This document shows positions 7,292 to 13,676 of a stretch of 16,403 nt of DNA, piece after piece. Made by a program: the position numbers and the translations under genes. The stretch lies in assembly GCA_034003145.1 (NCBI GenBank), contig JAVEZE010000049.1, positions 1 to 16,403 of the forward strand. Direction: 5' to 3'. How positions within the stretch are numbered: position 1 is the first letter of the stretch; each line of letters opens with the position of its first letter. Below the pieces are notes generated by a model. The model had not been told where the DNA came from. It was given only the letters and a program-made list of their open reading frames with translations, and did not search any database. Source of the DNA: JACKPD01 sp034003145 (GTDB lineage Bacteria; Spirochaetota; Spirochaetia; CADAEX01).

Positions 7292-7840
7292 CTATTTCCT
7301 GAACGGCATTCCTAATTTTTTTAACAAACTTCTTGCTTCCTGATCACTTTTTGATGAAGTTACAATTGCAATGTTAAGTCCGCTAACTCTTTCAATTTTA
7401 TCATAATCTATCTCTGGGAATATAATCTGTTCCTTTATACCGATAGAGTAATTACCATGACCGTCAAAAGCATTGGGATTTACTCCCCTGAAGTCTTTTA
7501 CACGGGGCAGGGCAACATTGATAAACCTTTCAAGAAATTCCCACATGTTTTGTTGTCTCAGCGTAACTTTTGCGCCGATTTCATAACCTTCCCTAAGCTT
7601 GAAATTCGCAATTGATTTTCTTGCCTTGGTTTTAATGGCTTTCTGTCCGGTAATAAGTGACAGTTCCTGCAATGCTGCTTCTAGTAGTTTCTTATTTGTC
7701 AACGCTTCTCCGCAACCTACACTTACAATAACTTTTTCTACCCTGGGAACCTGCATGATTGACTTATAACCGAATTCATCAAATAATTCTTTTTTGATTT
7801 CGCTATATTTGGTTTTAAGATTTGGCTCTTTCTTACTCAT
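7292..7840 (-). CDS. rplE: 50S ribosomal protein L5
   Basis: L5 binds 5S rRNA and touches the P-site tRNA elbow and S13 across the subunit interface. The 182-residue reading starts MSKKEPNLKTKYSEIKKELF. Family motifs follow: VPRVEKVIVSVGCGEA, ITGQKAIKTKARKSIANFKL, the loop PRVKDFRGVNPNAFDGHGNY, and IKEQIIFPEIDYDKI. I chose the ATG at 7840 because it forms a TAATG junction with the rplX stop (1-nt overlap), has a GGGG upstream, and gives the normal L5 length. A start 27 nt further upstream (7867, weak AAGG) is also open but would overlap rplX by 28 nt and add residues not usual in L5. Confidence 0.96.
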   Translation of the reverse strand: MSKKEPNLKTKYSEIKKELFDEFGYKSIMQVPRVEKVIVSVGCGEALTNKKLLEAALQELSLITGQKAIKTKARKSIANFKLREGYEIGAKVTLRQQNMWEFLERFINVALPRVKDFRGVNPNAFDGHGNYSIGIKEQIIFPEIDYDKIERVSGLNIAIVTSSKSDQEARSLLKKLGMPFRK

Positions 7841-8157
7841 TACAGCACTTCCCCGCATTTTTTGCATTTTCTGACCTTATTTTCACCGGAATTTTCTATT
7901 CCAATCCTGGTAGGACCGCATTTTTTACAGACAATCATGACATTCGAAATAGCGATAGGCGCTTCAATTTCTACGATTCCGCCTTTTTCACCCTGTTTTT
8001 TGGGTTTCCTGGCTTTCTTTATCATGTTAAGTCCAGAAATAATAACACGCCCTTTTATCCTGTCTATTCTGACAATTTTTCCGGATTTTCCTTTTTCTTT
8101 TCCTGTAACAACTTTCACAAGATCATCTTTTTTAAGCTTAAACTTAACAATTTCCAT
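7840..8157 (-). CDS. rplX: 50S ribosomal protein L24 with C-terminal zinc ribbon
   Basis: L24 is an assembly-initiating protein that also lies at the exit tunnel. The KOW motif is in the first half (DLVKVVTGKEKGKSGKIVRI), followed by NMIKKARKPKK. The second half carries four cysteines in two C-X2-C pairs (VCKKCGPTR and KCKKCGEVL), a zinc ribbon found in some bacterial L24 proteins and lost in others. The start is ATG at 8157, giving 105 residues, because AAAGGA lies 8 nt upstream. The TTG two codons earlier is too close to that site. The stop forms TAATG with rplE. Confidence 0.95.
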   Translation of the reverse strand: MEIVKFKLKKDDLVKVVTGKEKGKSGKIVRIDRIKGRVIISGLNMIKKARKPKKQGEKGGIVEIEAPIAISNVMIVCKKCGPTRIGIENSGENKVRKCKKCGEVL

Positions 8158-8165
8158 AATCAAAA

Positions 8166-8171
8166 TCCTTT
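8166..8171 (-). promoter_or_regulatory. Ribosome binding site deciding the rplX start
   Basis: AAAGGA overlaps the rplN stop codon and stands 8 nt before the ATG at 8157, but only 2 nt before the TTG at 8163. This spacing selects ATG as the rplX start. Confidence 0.7.
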
Positions 8172-8538
8172 AAAGAACTTCAGGAGCCAGAGATATGATT
8201 TTCATATGATTGCCATCTCTCAGTTCCCTTGCGACAGGCACAAAAATTCTTTTTCCACGTGGGTTCATTGCCTGATCAAGTAACACACAGGCATTGTCAT
8301 CAAATCTTATATAAGTCCCATCTGTCCTTCTAACTTTATTTGTAGTTCGTACAATTATTGCTTTATGAACCTCACCTTTCTTAACAGGCGCATTCGGAAT
8401 AGCATTTTTTACCGCAACCACAATAATATCACCAATTGCTGCACTTCTTTTCTTGCTTCCGCCAGGTACTTTTATACACTGCACTACCTTGGCACCGCTG
8501 TTGTCTGCAACATTAAGATATGTCTGCATCTGTATCAT
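8170..8538 (-). CDS. rplN: 50S ribosomal protein L14
   Basis: L14 lies at the subunit interface, forms bridge B8, and binds the silencing factor RsfS in bacteria. The 122-residue protein begins MIQMQTYLNVADNSGAKVVQ. It contains KVPGGSKKRSAAIGDIIVVAVKNAIP, then VRRTDGTYIRFDDNACVLLD, and ends RGKRIFVPVARELRD...LAPEVL. These are textbook L14 motifs at normal length. The ATG has an AGGAG about 10 nt upstream. The 54-nt gap before it is the longest within the rpsJ-rplQ block. rplX follows with its ribosome binding site overlapping the rplN stop. Confidence 0.98.
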   Translation of the reverse strand: MIQMQTYLNVADNSGAKVVQCIKVPGGSKKRSAAIGDIIVVAVKNAIPNAPVKKGEVHKAIIVRTTNKVRRTDGTYIRFDDNACVLLDQAMNPRGKRIFVPVARELRDGNHMKIISLAPEVL

Positions 8539-8592
8539 ATCTTTTCCACTCCTTCCAGCTTCAAAGTTTTCTCTCCAACTAAATCAGTTATA

Positions 8593-8865
8593 TTATTTAG
8601 CTTTTTCTACAATTTCCAGAAGCTGCCAGCATTTTTCCCTGCTTATAGGCCTTGACTGGATTATCTTCACTTTGTCTCCTGATTTGGCATCATTATTTTC
8701 ATCATGAGCCTTAACCTTTTTAGTACTTATTACATACTTTTTGTACAATCTGTGAAGTTTTCGTTTTTCAATAGCAACAACTATTGTCTTGGCCATTTTA
8801 TCGCTGACAACAACACCGCTGTATATCTTTTTACCATCTATCACTTTTTTCTGGGTATTTTCCAC
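8593..8865 (-). CDS. rpsQ: 30S ribosomal protein S17
   Basis: S17 is a primary 16S rRNA binder at the bottom of the 30S body with an OB fold. The 90-residue protein shows the family core YSGVVVSDKMAKTIVVAIEK, then HRLYKKYVISTKKVKAHDEN and GDKVKIIQSRPISREKCW. The first 12 residues (MENTQKKVIDGK) form a small leader common in non-enteric S17. The start is GTG at 8865-8863, with AGGAG 6 nt upstream. It lies 9 nt after rpmC. After its stop there is a 54-nt gap to rplN in which I see only the rplN ribosome binding site and a weak 4-bp inverted repeat. Confidence 0.96.
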   Translation of the reverse strand: MENTQKKVIDGKKIYSGVVVSDKMAKTIVVAIEKRKLHRLYKKYVISTKKVKAHDENNDAKSGDKVKIIQSRPISREKCWQLLEIVEKAK

Positions 8866-8874
8866 TTTGATCTC

Positions 8875-9075
8875 CTAACCTTTTCTTATTCCAAGATCAT
8901 TTTCATGAATTAATGTCTTGAGCCGGGCTATATTTCTTCTTAATGTCCTTTTCTCAAGCGGATTCTCAACATGTCCCAGAACTGATTTGAACCTTAAATC
9001 CATATATTTCTTATTAAGCTCATCATGTTTTGAATGAAGCTCTTCATACGTTAAATCTCTAAAGTTATCCTTCAT
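8875..9075 (-). CDS. rpmC: 50S ribosomal protein L29
   Basis: L29 is a two-helix protein at the tunnel exit, next to L23, where trigger factor and SRP dock. The 66-residue protein has the expected pattern: DLTYEELHSKHDELNKKYMD for the first helix, LRFKSVLGHVENP for the turn region, and KRTLRRNIARLKTLIHE for the second helix. It starts 3 nt after the rplP stop, and the GGAG ribosome binding site is in the last codons of rplP. This argues for coupling. Confidence 0.97.
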   Translation of the reverse strand: MKDNFRDLTYEELHSKHDELNKKYMDLRFKSVLGHVENPLEKRTLRRNIARLKTLIHENDLGIRKG

Positions 9076-9078
9076 ACC

Positions 9079-9501
9079 CTACTCCAGCTCTCTTCTTGCA
9101 ACAAATCTTGTTTTTATAGGAAGTTTGCTGCCGGCAAGTTCCATTGCCTCAATCGCAAGCTCCCTGGTAACGCCTGCCATTTCAAACATGACAGTTCCAG
9201 ATTTCACTACAGCTACCCAGTATTCCGGATTACCTTTACCTTTACCCATTCTTGTCTCAGCAGGTTTTTTTGTAAAAGGCATGTCAGGGAAAATTCTGAT
9301 CCAGACCTTTCCGCCTCTTTTAATCTTTCTTGTCATGGCAATTCTTGCCGCTTCAATCTGCCTGTTCGTAATCCATTTTGGCTCAATCGCTACAAGGCCG
9401 AAATCTCCAAAAGCGATTGTATTTTTTCTTGAGGCTGCAACAAAAAGAGACTTGATGCTGCGCATCTTTTTTCTGTATTTTGTTCTCTTGGGACTAAGCA
9501 T
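9079..9501 (-). CDS. rplP: 50S ribosomal protein L16
   Basis: L16 organises the A-site region of the large subunit and is added late in assembly. The 140-residue protein begins MLSPKRTKYRKKMRS, and contains FGDFGLVAIEPKWITNRQIEAARIA, KRGGKVWIRIFPDMPFTKKP, AETRMGKGKGNPEYWVAVVK and VTRELAIEAMELAGSKLP. All are standard L16 landmarks, and length is near the norm. The Arg in ETRMGKGKG corresponds to the region hydroxylated in E. coli L16. It lies 14 nt after rpsC and 3 nt before rpmC. Confidence 0.98.
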   Translation of the reverse strand: MLSPKRTKYRKKMRSIKSLFVAASRKNTIAFGDFGLVAIEPKWITNRQIEAARIAMTRKIKRGGKVWIRIFPDMPFTKKPAETRMGKGKGNPEYWVAVVKSGTVMFEMAGVTRELAIEAMELAGSKLPIKTRFVARRELE

Positions 9502-9515
9502 CTCAACATCACTCC

Positions 9516-10208
9516 TTAATTACCGGTTTTCTTTCTTTTTTTAACCAGCACACCAGCATCATCTTTCATATCGCGCTTATAAACTTCACCATGAAAGACC
9601 CAAACTTTAACACCAATTGCTCCGAATGTCGTGAATGCCTCAGAAAAACCGTAATCAATATTTGCCCTGAATGTATGAAGAGGAACACGTCCTTCCTTAT
9701 ACTGCTGCACCCTGGCCATCTCAGCTCCTGCAAGTCTCCCTGCGATTCTGATTTTAATACCCTGGGCACCGCCTCTCATTGCATTATTTACCGCTGTTTT
9801 CAGCACTTTCCTGAAAGAACCTTTTGACCTAAGCTGCTTTGCAATGTTTTCTGATACAATCTGCGCATTTATTTCTGGTTTTTTAAGTTCCTTGATTTTG
9901 AGCTGAATTTTCTTTCCCGCTTCTTTCTGCAGCCTCTCACCAATTTTTTCGATTGTAGAACCTTTCGTTCCGATCAATATTCCCGGCCGTGAGCTTTCTA
10001 TTACTACTGTAATACGCTGCGGCTGTCTTACAATTTCAACATTCGCAATTTCAGCGCCCTTTGTTTCAGGACAATTCTTTAAAACTTTTCTAAGGCGAAG
10101 ATCTTCATGAAGTGTATTGGCATAATCCCGTGGATCCACATACCACTTTGACTTCCATGTTTTATTGATACCAAGCCTTAAACCTATCGGATTAACTTTC
10201 TGTCCCAA
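9516..10208 (-). CDS. rpsC: 30S ribosomal protein S3
   Basis: S3 forms part of the mRNA entry pore and helicase site in the 30S head. The 230-residue protein starts MGQKVNPIGLRLGINKTWKS, the classic N terminus. A KH type II domain covers about 40-108, with ESSRPGILIGTKGSTIEKIG carrying the GTKG loop at 80-83. The C-terminal domain includes GIKIRIAGRLAGAEMAR and FGAIGVKVWVFHGE. The last residues are Lys-rich. The start codon is TTG at 10208-10206: the upstream frame offers no ATG, and a GGGGGA lies 8 nt before it, overlapping the end of rplV. It follows rplV by 4 nt. Confidence 0.97.
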   Translation of the reverse strand: MGQKVNPIGLRLGINKTWKSKWYVDPRDYANTLHEDLRLRKVLKNCPETKGAEIANVEIVRQPQRITVVIESSRPGILIGTKGSTIEKIGERLQKEAGKKIQLKIKELKKPEINAQIVSENIAKQLRSKGSFRKVLKTAVNNAMRGGAQGIKIRIAGRLAGAEMARVQQYKEGRVPLHTFRANIDYGFSEAFTTFGAIGVKVWVFHGEVYKRDMKDDAGVLVKKRKKTGN

Positions 10209-10212
10209 CTTC

Positions 10213-10575
10213 TTATTCCCCCATCTCTGCTATTTCATCTACAACAACAGATATATGACTCATTCTTTTTAAAAGAATATCTCTTTTTCCTCTTGCTCTT
10301 GCCCAAAGTCTTTTAAGCCTTGGACCGTCGCCAACCTGAAGTTCCTTTATATAAAGCATTTCCTCATCAAGTTTTTTGTTCTGAAAAAGCGCATTTGCTG
10401 CAGCTGATTGAATAACCTTTTTAAGAATTTTCGCGCCCTTGTTAGGTATGGCATCAAGAACTGCCAAAGCCTGAGGATACGGACTTCTTCTTACCAGATC
10501 TGCAACAGGCCTGACTTTTCTGGGTGAAATCATCAGATACCGGGCTACAGCTTTATATCCCTTTTTAGCTTCCAT
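10213..10575 (-). CDS. rplV: 50S ribosomal protein L22
   Basis: L22 reaches from the surface into the exit tunnel with a long hairpin whose tip narrows the tunnel and affects macrolide binding. The 120-residue reading begins MEAKKGYKAVARYLMISPRK. It contains VRPVADLVRRSPYPQALAVL, then KKVIQSAAANALFQN, and the hairpin region DGPRLKRLWARARGKRDILLKR. I chose the ATG at 10575 because L22 proteins commonly begin with MEAK or similar and an AGGTG is 7 nt upstream. A TTG two codons earlier (10581) has the stronger AAGGAG at 8 nt, so either start may be used; the difference is two residues. Confidence 0.96.
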   Translation of the reverse strand: MEAKKGYKAVARYLMISPRKVRPVADLVRRSPYPQALAVLDAIPNKGAKILKKVIQSAAANALFQNKKLDEEMLYIKELQVGDGPRLKRLWARARGKRDILLKRMSHISVVVDEIAEMGE

Positions 10576-10589
10576 AATCAAACACCTAT

Positions 10590-10595
10590 CTCCTT
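10590..10595 (-). promoter_or_regulatory. Strong ribosome binding site upstream of rplV
   Basis: AAGGAG stands 8 nt before a TTG (10581) and 14 nt before the ATG (10575). A weaker AGGTG (10583-10587) is 7 nt before the ATG. The two sites favour different starts for rplV. Confidence 0.55.
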
Positions 10596-10601
10596 ATATT
10601 C

Positions 10602-10880
10602 CTATTTCCTGGCTTTTTTATCAGAGCTCGAATGGCTTCTGTAAAATCTTGTAGGTGCAAATTCGCCTAATTTATGCCCAACAAGGTTCTCTGTAATATA
10701 TACAGGTACCCAAGTTTTCCCGTTATAAACAGAAATAGTAAACCCAACCATCTCAGGTATGACTGTGGAACATCTGGAATAAGACTTGATCATCTTTCTT
10801 TCAGCAGATTTTCCCATTTCAACTACTCTTTTATAGAGTTTCTTTTCTATGAACGGTCCTTTTTTTATCGATCTAGACAC
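10602..10880 (-). CDS. rpsS: 30S ribosomal protein S19
   Basis: S19 lies in the 30S head with S13 and contacts the 50S central protuberance. The 92-residue protein begins MSRSIKKGPFIEKKLYKRV, and carries YSRCSTVIPEMVGFTISVYN, then VPVYITENLVGHKLGEFAPTR and FYRSHSS. These match the family from end to end. The start is GTG at 10880-10878 with AGGAG about 6 nt upstream; no ATG in that frame gives the conserved N terminus. It lies 9 nt after rplB. Confidence 0.97.
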   Translation of the reverse strand: MSRSIKKGPFIEKKLYKRVVEMGKSAERKMIKSYSRCSTVIPEMVGFTISVYNGKTWVPVYITENLVGHKLGEFAPTRFYRSHSSSDKKARK

Positions 10881-10889
10881 AACTATCTC

Positions 10890-11714
10890 CTACTTTCGTC
10901 TTTTTACTATAAACTTGCTGGAGAGCTTTCTCTTGCTTCTTGTTTTATAACCCTTGGTCGGTTTACCCCAGGGAGTAACAGGATGTCTTCCGCCGGAAGT
11001 TCTTCCTTCACCGCCTCCATGAGGATGATCATGAGGATTCATTACAACACCCCTAACCTTGGGCCTTTTACCAAGCCATCTATTCCTGCCTGCCTTGCCA
11101 ATTGAGACATTCATATGGTCTTCATTACCTACTGCGCCTATAGTTGCGCAGCATTTATTAAAAACCATCCGCATCTCGCCGGAAGGAAGCTTTACTGTTA
11201 CGTAGTCGCCTTCTTTTGCAACAACTACAGCGCTTGTACCGGCAGATCGTACCAATTGACCGCCTTTTCCAAACTGGAGTTCCAGATTATGCACTTCAAT
11301 CCCGAGCGGTATATGCTCAAGAGGAAGCGAATTACCTGACTTTAGGGGAGACCCTTCTCCGCTTTGAACGAATTCCCCAACCAGCAAACCTTTTGGAGCG
11401 AGTATGTATCTTTTCTCTCCATCGACATAATTTATAAGCGCGATATTGGCACTCCGGTTCGGATCATACTCAATCTGCGCGACTTTTCCGGGCACTCCTG
11501 ACTTATCTCTTTTAAAATCAATAAGCCGGTACTTTTTCTTATGTCCTCCGCCTTTTCTCCTAACACTTATTCTGCCGCCGGCACCCCGTCCAGCCTTAAA
11601 TCCAAAACCTTCAGTCAGACTTTTTTCCGGCCTGTCACAGGTAATGTCTTTTTTATCAAGTGTTGTTTTCATTCGCAAACCCGGCGTATTGGGTTTATAC
11701 TTTTTAATGCCCAC
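10890..11714 (-). CDS. rplB: 50S ribosomal protein L2
   Basis: L2 is among the most conserved ribosomal proteins; it supports subunit joining, tRNA binding and the peptidyl transferase centre. The 274-residue protein starts MGIKKYKPNTPGLR and has the basic region GRGAGGRISVRRKGGGHKKK. The SH3-like and OB-like core includes KVAQIEYDPNRSANIALINY. The C-terminal signature VMNPHDHPHGGGEGRTSGG contains His230, the counterpart of E. coli His229. The start is GTG at 11714-11712 with GGGGG about 7 nt upstream, after an 18-nt gap from rplW. Length and motifs are normal. Confidence 0.98.
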   Translation of the reverse strand: MGIKKYKPNTPGLRMKTTLDKKDITCDRPEKSLTEGFGFKAGRGAGGRISVRRKGGGHKKKYRLIDFKRDKSGVPGKVAQIEYDPNRSANIALINYVDGEKRYILAPKGLLVGEFVQSGEGSPLKSGNSLPLEHIPLGIEVHNLELQFGKGGQLVRSAGTSAVVVAKEGDYVTVKLPSGEMRMVFNKCCATIGAVGNEDHMNVSIGKAGRNRWLGKRPKVRGVVMNPHDHPHGGGEGRTSGGRHPVTPWGKPTKGYKTRSKRKLSSKFIVKRRK

Positions 11715-11732
11715 CTATCAGCCCCCTATCCT

Positions 11733-12038
11733 CTAAACACCTTCAAAAATATTAATTTTTTCACCCGGGGATAATGTTACTACTGCTTTTTTCCAGGCAG
11801 ATTTCTTTCCTTCCCGGTTGCCGGACTTTGTCCTGGTTGTTTTTGCTTTACTTTTTACCCATGCAATATTGCATGAAACAGGTTTTACATCAAAAATCTT
11901 TCTTACTGCATCCATTACCTGCAATTTATTTGCATACGGCATAACCCTGAAAACATATTTGATGTTTTTCTCTTCCCGCATTCCATTTGTTTTTTCTGTT
12001 ACAACAGGTTCTATTAAAATTCTTTCAATATCCATCAT
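11733..12038 (-). CDS. rplW: 50S ribosomal protein L23
   Basis: L23 frames the exit tunnel and is the docking point for trigger factor and SRP. The 101-residue protein begins MMDIERILIEPVVTEKTNGM and has the family core YVFRVMPYANKLQVMDAVRK IFDV, then VNIAWVKSKAK-like text (read here as CNIAWVKSKAKTTRTKSGNR) and KKAVVTLSPGEKI. The first ATG overlaps the rplD stop as ATGA (4 nt), and a second ATG follows at once, so L23 translation is probably coupled to L4. L23 of this kind usually ends near FEGV, as here. Confidence 0.97.
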   Translation of the reverse strand: MMDIERILIEPVVTEKTNGMREEKNIKYVFRVMPYANKLQVMDAVRKIFDVKPVSCNIAWVKSKAKTTRTKSGNREGKKSAWKKAVVTLSPGEKINIFEGV

Positions 12039-12673
12039 ACTACCTCTTGCTTCTTGCCGTAGAAATCATTGAGCTTTGCTGCGGCAGACTCCATAAGCAG
12101 AATGTTTTTCCCGTAAAAAAGATCATGAGCCCTGAGTCTGTTGTATGAAAGAAACGAAACCCATGGAATATTTCTCCCTGCTCTTTTAATCATGCTGTCA
12201 TCATCTTTCAGTACAATAACAGTCCGCTCCGGCTTAACAAGGTTGGCAAGTATTGAAGAAATATCAGAAGTTTTACCGCTTTCAATTGTGAAATCTTCAA
12301 CAATTTTCAAATTGTTATTCTTGTTTTTAAGGCTTAAAATTGATTTTAAAGCAAGTTTTTTCATGTTTTTAGGCATTTTAAAACTATAGTCTTTTGGTTT
12401 TGGACCAAAAACTGTTCCGCCGCCTACCCATACAGGACTTCTTTTATGTCCTGATCTTGCCCTTCCAGTACCTTTCTGACTCCACGGCTTGGCACCGCTT
12501 CCCCTGACTTCGCTTCTGCCTTTTGTAGAGGCAGTGCCAACTCTCATGTTAGCCAGCTCATTATTAATCGCATAGTAAATCGTACCTTCACTGATATCAC
12601 AATTAAAAACGGAGTCTTTAAGTTCTACTGTTTTTATCTCTTCGCCTTTTATCGAAAAGACCTTAGCTTCCAT
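12035..12673 (-). CDS. rplD: 50S ribosomal protein L4
   Basis: L4 has a globular part on the surface and a long loop reaching the exit tunnel next to L22. In E. coli it also represses the S10 operon by attenuation and translation control at the S10 leader. The 212-residue protein has the loop at about 45-95: TASTKGRSEVRGSGAKPWSQ, then KGTGRARSGHKRSPVWVGGG and TVFGPKPKDYSF. The C-terminal half (LKIVEDFTIESGKT..., RTVIVLKDDD) is more diverged but fits the family. It lies 13 nt after rplC and overlaps rplW by 4 nt. The hairpin upstream of rpsJ makes an L4-type feedback conceivable but it is not shown. Confidence 0.97.
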   Translation of the reverse strand: MEAKVFSIKGEEIKTVELKDSVFNCDISEGTIYYAINNELANMRVGTASTKGRSEVRGSGAKPWSQKGTGRARSGHKRSPVWVGGGTVFGPKPKDYSFKMPKNMKKLALKSILSLKNKNNNLKIVEDFTIESGKTSDISSILANLVKPERTVIVLKDDDSMIKRAGRNIPWVSFLSYNRLRAHDLFYGKNILLMESAAAKLNDFYGKKQEVV

Positions 12674-12686
12674 TTGTTTCCTCTGC

Positions 12687-13304
12687 CTATTTTATTGATT
12701 TTCGCACTGTGAGAATACTTTTATTGACTCCAGGCACTGAACCTGCCACCAACAATGTTTTATTCTCAGGATCCACTTTTACAACTCTCAGGTTTTGAAC
12801 TGTAACCCTGTCAGAACCCATCCGTCCGGCCATCTTGACGTTTTTAAACGTTCTTGACGGAGAGGAGGCCTGTCCGGTTGATCCGGCTTCCCTGTGGAAT
12901 TTCGAACCATGAGTTGATCTTCCGCCGCCGAAATTATGACGTTTCATAACACCCTGAAAACCTTTACCTTTTGAAACAGCAATTACATCAACCGAAGCAA
13001 TGTTATTAAATATTTCAATCCCTATTTTGTCGCCAGCTTTGCACTCAAGTTCAAAATCCCTCATTTCCTTAAGATATTTCCTGGGTTCCTTGTCTTCGCC
13101 AAACTGCCCCAAAACCGGTTTTAAGATTCTGTTTTTTTTAACTTCTCCATAACCAAGGACAACTGAGTTGTAACCGTTTTTTTCGGTTGTTCTCTGCTCT
13201 ACCACAAGATTCTCATCTACCTTAATAACTGTAACTGGTGTAAGTACACCTTTTTCATCAAAAACCTGAGTCATGCCAATTTTTTCAGCTATCACCGCAA
13301 CCAT
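12687..13304 (-). CDS. rplC: 50S ribosomal protein L3
   Basis: L3 is an early assembly protein whose loop reaches the peptidyl transferase centre. The 205-residue protein begins MVAVIAEKIGMTQVFDEKGV. The conserved loop follows at about 112-165: KGKGFQGVMKRHNFGGGRST, then HGSKFHREAGSTGQASSPSR and KMAGRMGSDRVTVQNLRVV. Gln145 in GSTGQAS matches the glutamine that PrmB methylates in E. coli L3. The length is typical. It lies 16 nt after rpsJ and 13 nt before rplD, the usual S10-operon place. Confidence 0.98.
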   Translation of the reverse strand: MVAVIAEKIGMTQVFDEKGVLTPVTVIKVDENLVVEQRTTEKNGYNSVVLGYGEVKKNRILKPVLGQFGEDKEPRKYLKEMRDFELECKAGDKIGIEIFNNIASVDVIAVSKGKGFQGVMKRHNFGGGRSTHGSKFHREAGSTGQASSPSRTFKNVKMAGRMGSDRVTVQNLRVVKVDPENKTLLVAGSVPGVNKSILTVRKSIK

Positions 13305-13320
13305 CTTTTACCCCAAAACC

Positions 13321-13629
13321 TTACTGTTTTATTTCAACATCAACACCGGCAGGAAGTTCAAGCTTCATCAATGCATCCATTACTGCAGGTGTCGGTTCAA
13401 GTATATCAATCAGCCGTTTGTGTGTTCTCATCTCAAACTGTTCTCTTGATTTTTTGTTTACAAACGGCGACTTGAGAACTGTATATTTACTAATCTTAGT
13501 AGGCAGCGGTATAGGACCTGCAACCTTTGACCCAGCTCTCACAACAGTCTGAACTATTGATTTGGCACTCTGATCAATCAATTCAATATCAAAACCCCTA
13601 AGCCTCACCCTGATCCGTTCCTCAGCCAT
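13321..13629 (-). CDS. rpsJ: 30S ribosomal protein S10
   Basis: S10 lies in the 30S head and, as NusE, joins transcription antitermination complexes with NusB and couples RNA polymerase to ribosomes via NusG. The 102-residue reading MAEERIRVRLRGFDIELIDQ is the family's normal length. It contains GPIPLPTKISKYTVLKSPFV and REQFEMRTHKRLIDI. I chose the ATG at 13629 because an AGGAGGAG lies 2 nt upstream of it with the core AGGAGG at 4 nt, and because homologues start here. A longer frame opening at 13677 (TAATG with the tuf stop) runs through the terminator-like hairpin and has no ribosome binding site. It is the first gene of the S10 operon. Confidence 0.97.
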   Translation of the reverse strand: MAEERIRVRLRGFDIELIDQSAKSIVQTVVRAGSKVAGPIPLPTKISKYTVLKSPFVNKKSREQFEMRTHKRLIDILEPTPAVMDALMKLELPAGVDVEIKQ

Positions 13630-13631
13630 TT

Positions 13632-13639
13632 CTCCTCCT
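13632..13639 (-). promoter_or_regulatory. Ribosome binding site deciding the rpsJ start
   Basis: AGGAGGAG immediately precedes the ATG at 13629 and directly follows the U-run of the upstream hairpin. It fixes the S10 start and rules out the 16-residue longer N terminus. Confidence 0.85.
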
Positions 13640-13640
13640 G

Positions 13641-13670
13641 AAAAAACTGCCCTCCGCCTGGCAGAGGGCA
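13641..13670 (-). terminator. Intrinsic terminator or attenuator between tuf and rpsJ
   Basis: On the minus strand the arms TGCCCTC (13664-13670) and GAGGGCA (13648-13654) pair perfectly. A T-G wobble and two further G-C pairs continue the stem, closing a CAG loop. AG and six T residues follow (13641-13646). This is the standard shape of a Rho-independent terminator. It lies 6 nt after the tuf stop and just before the rpsJ ribosome binding site. It could end tuf transcripts, reduce flow into the S10 operon, or be a regulated attenuator. Which of these applies cannot be told from sequence. Confidence 0.75.
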
Positions 13671-13676
13671 TATCCA

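Noticed and set aside
7841..7867. A nine-residue N-terminal extension of L5
   Set aside because: It would overlap rplX by 28 nt and is not usual in L5; the TAATG junction at 7840 gives a normal-length protein. A weak AAGG site means it is not fully excluded.
9125..9544. A plus-strand open frame opposite rplP and the end of rpsC
   Set aside because: It is hydrophobic only because it is the complement of basic ribosomal protein codons; it has no convincing ribosome binding site or family match.
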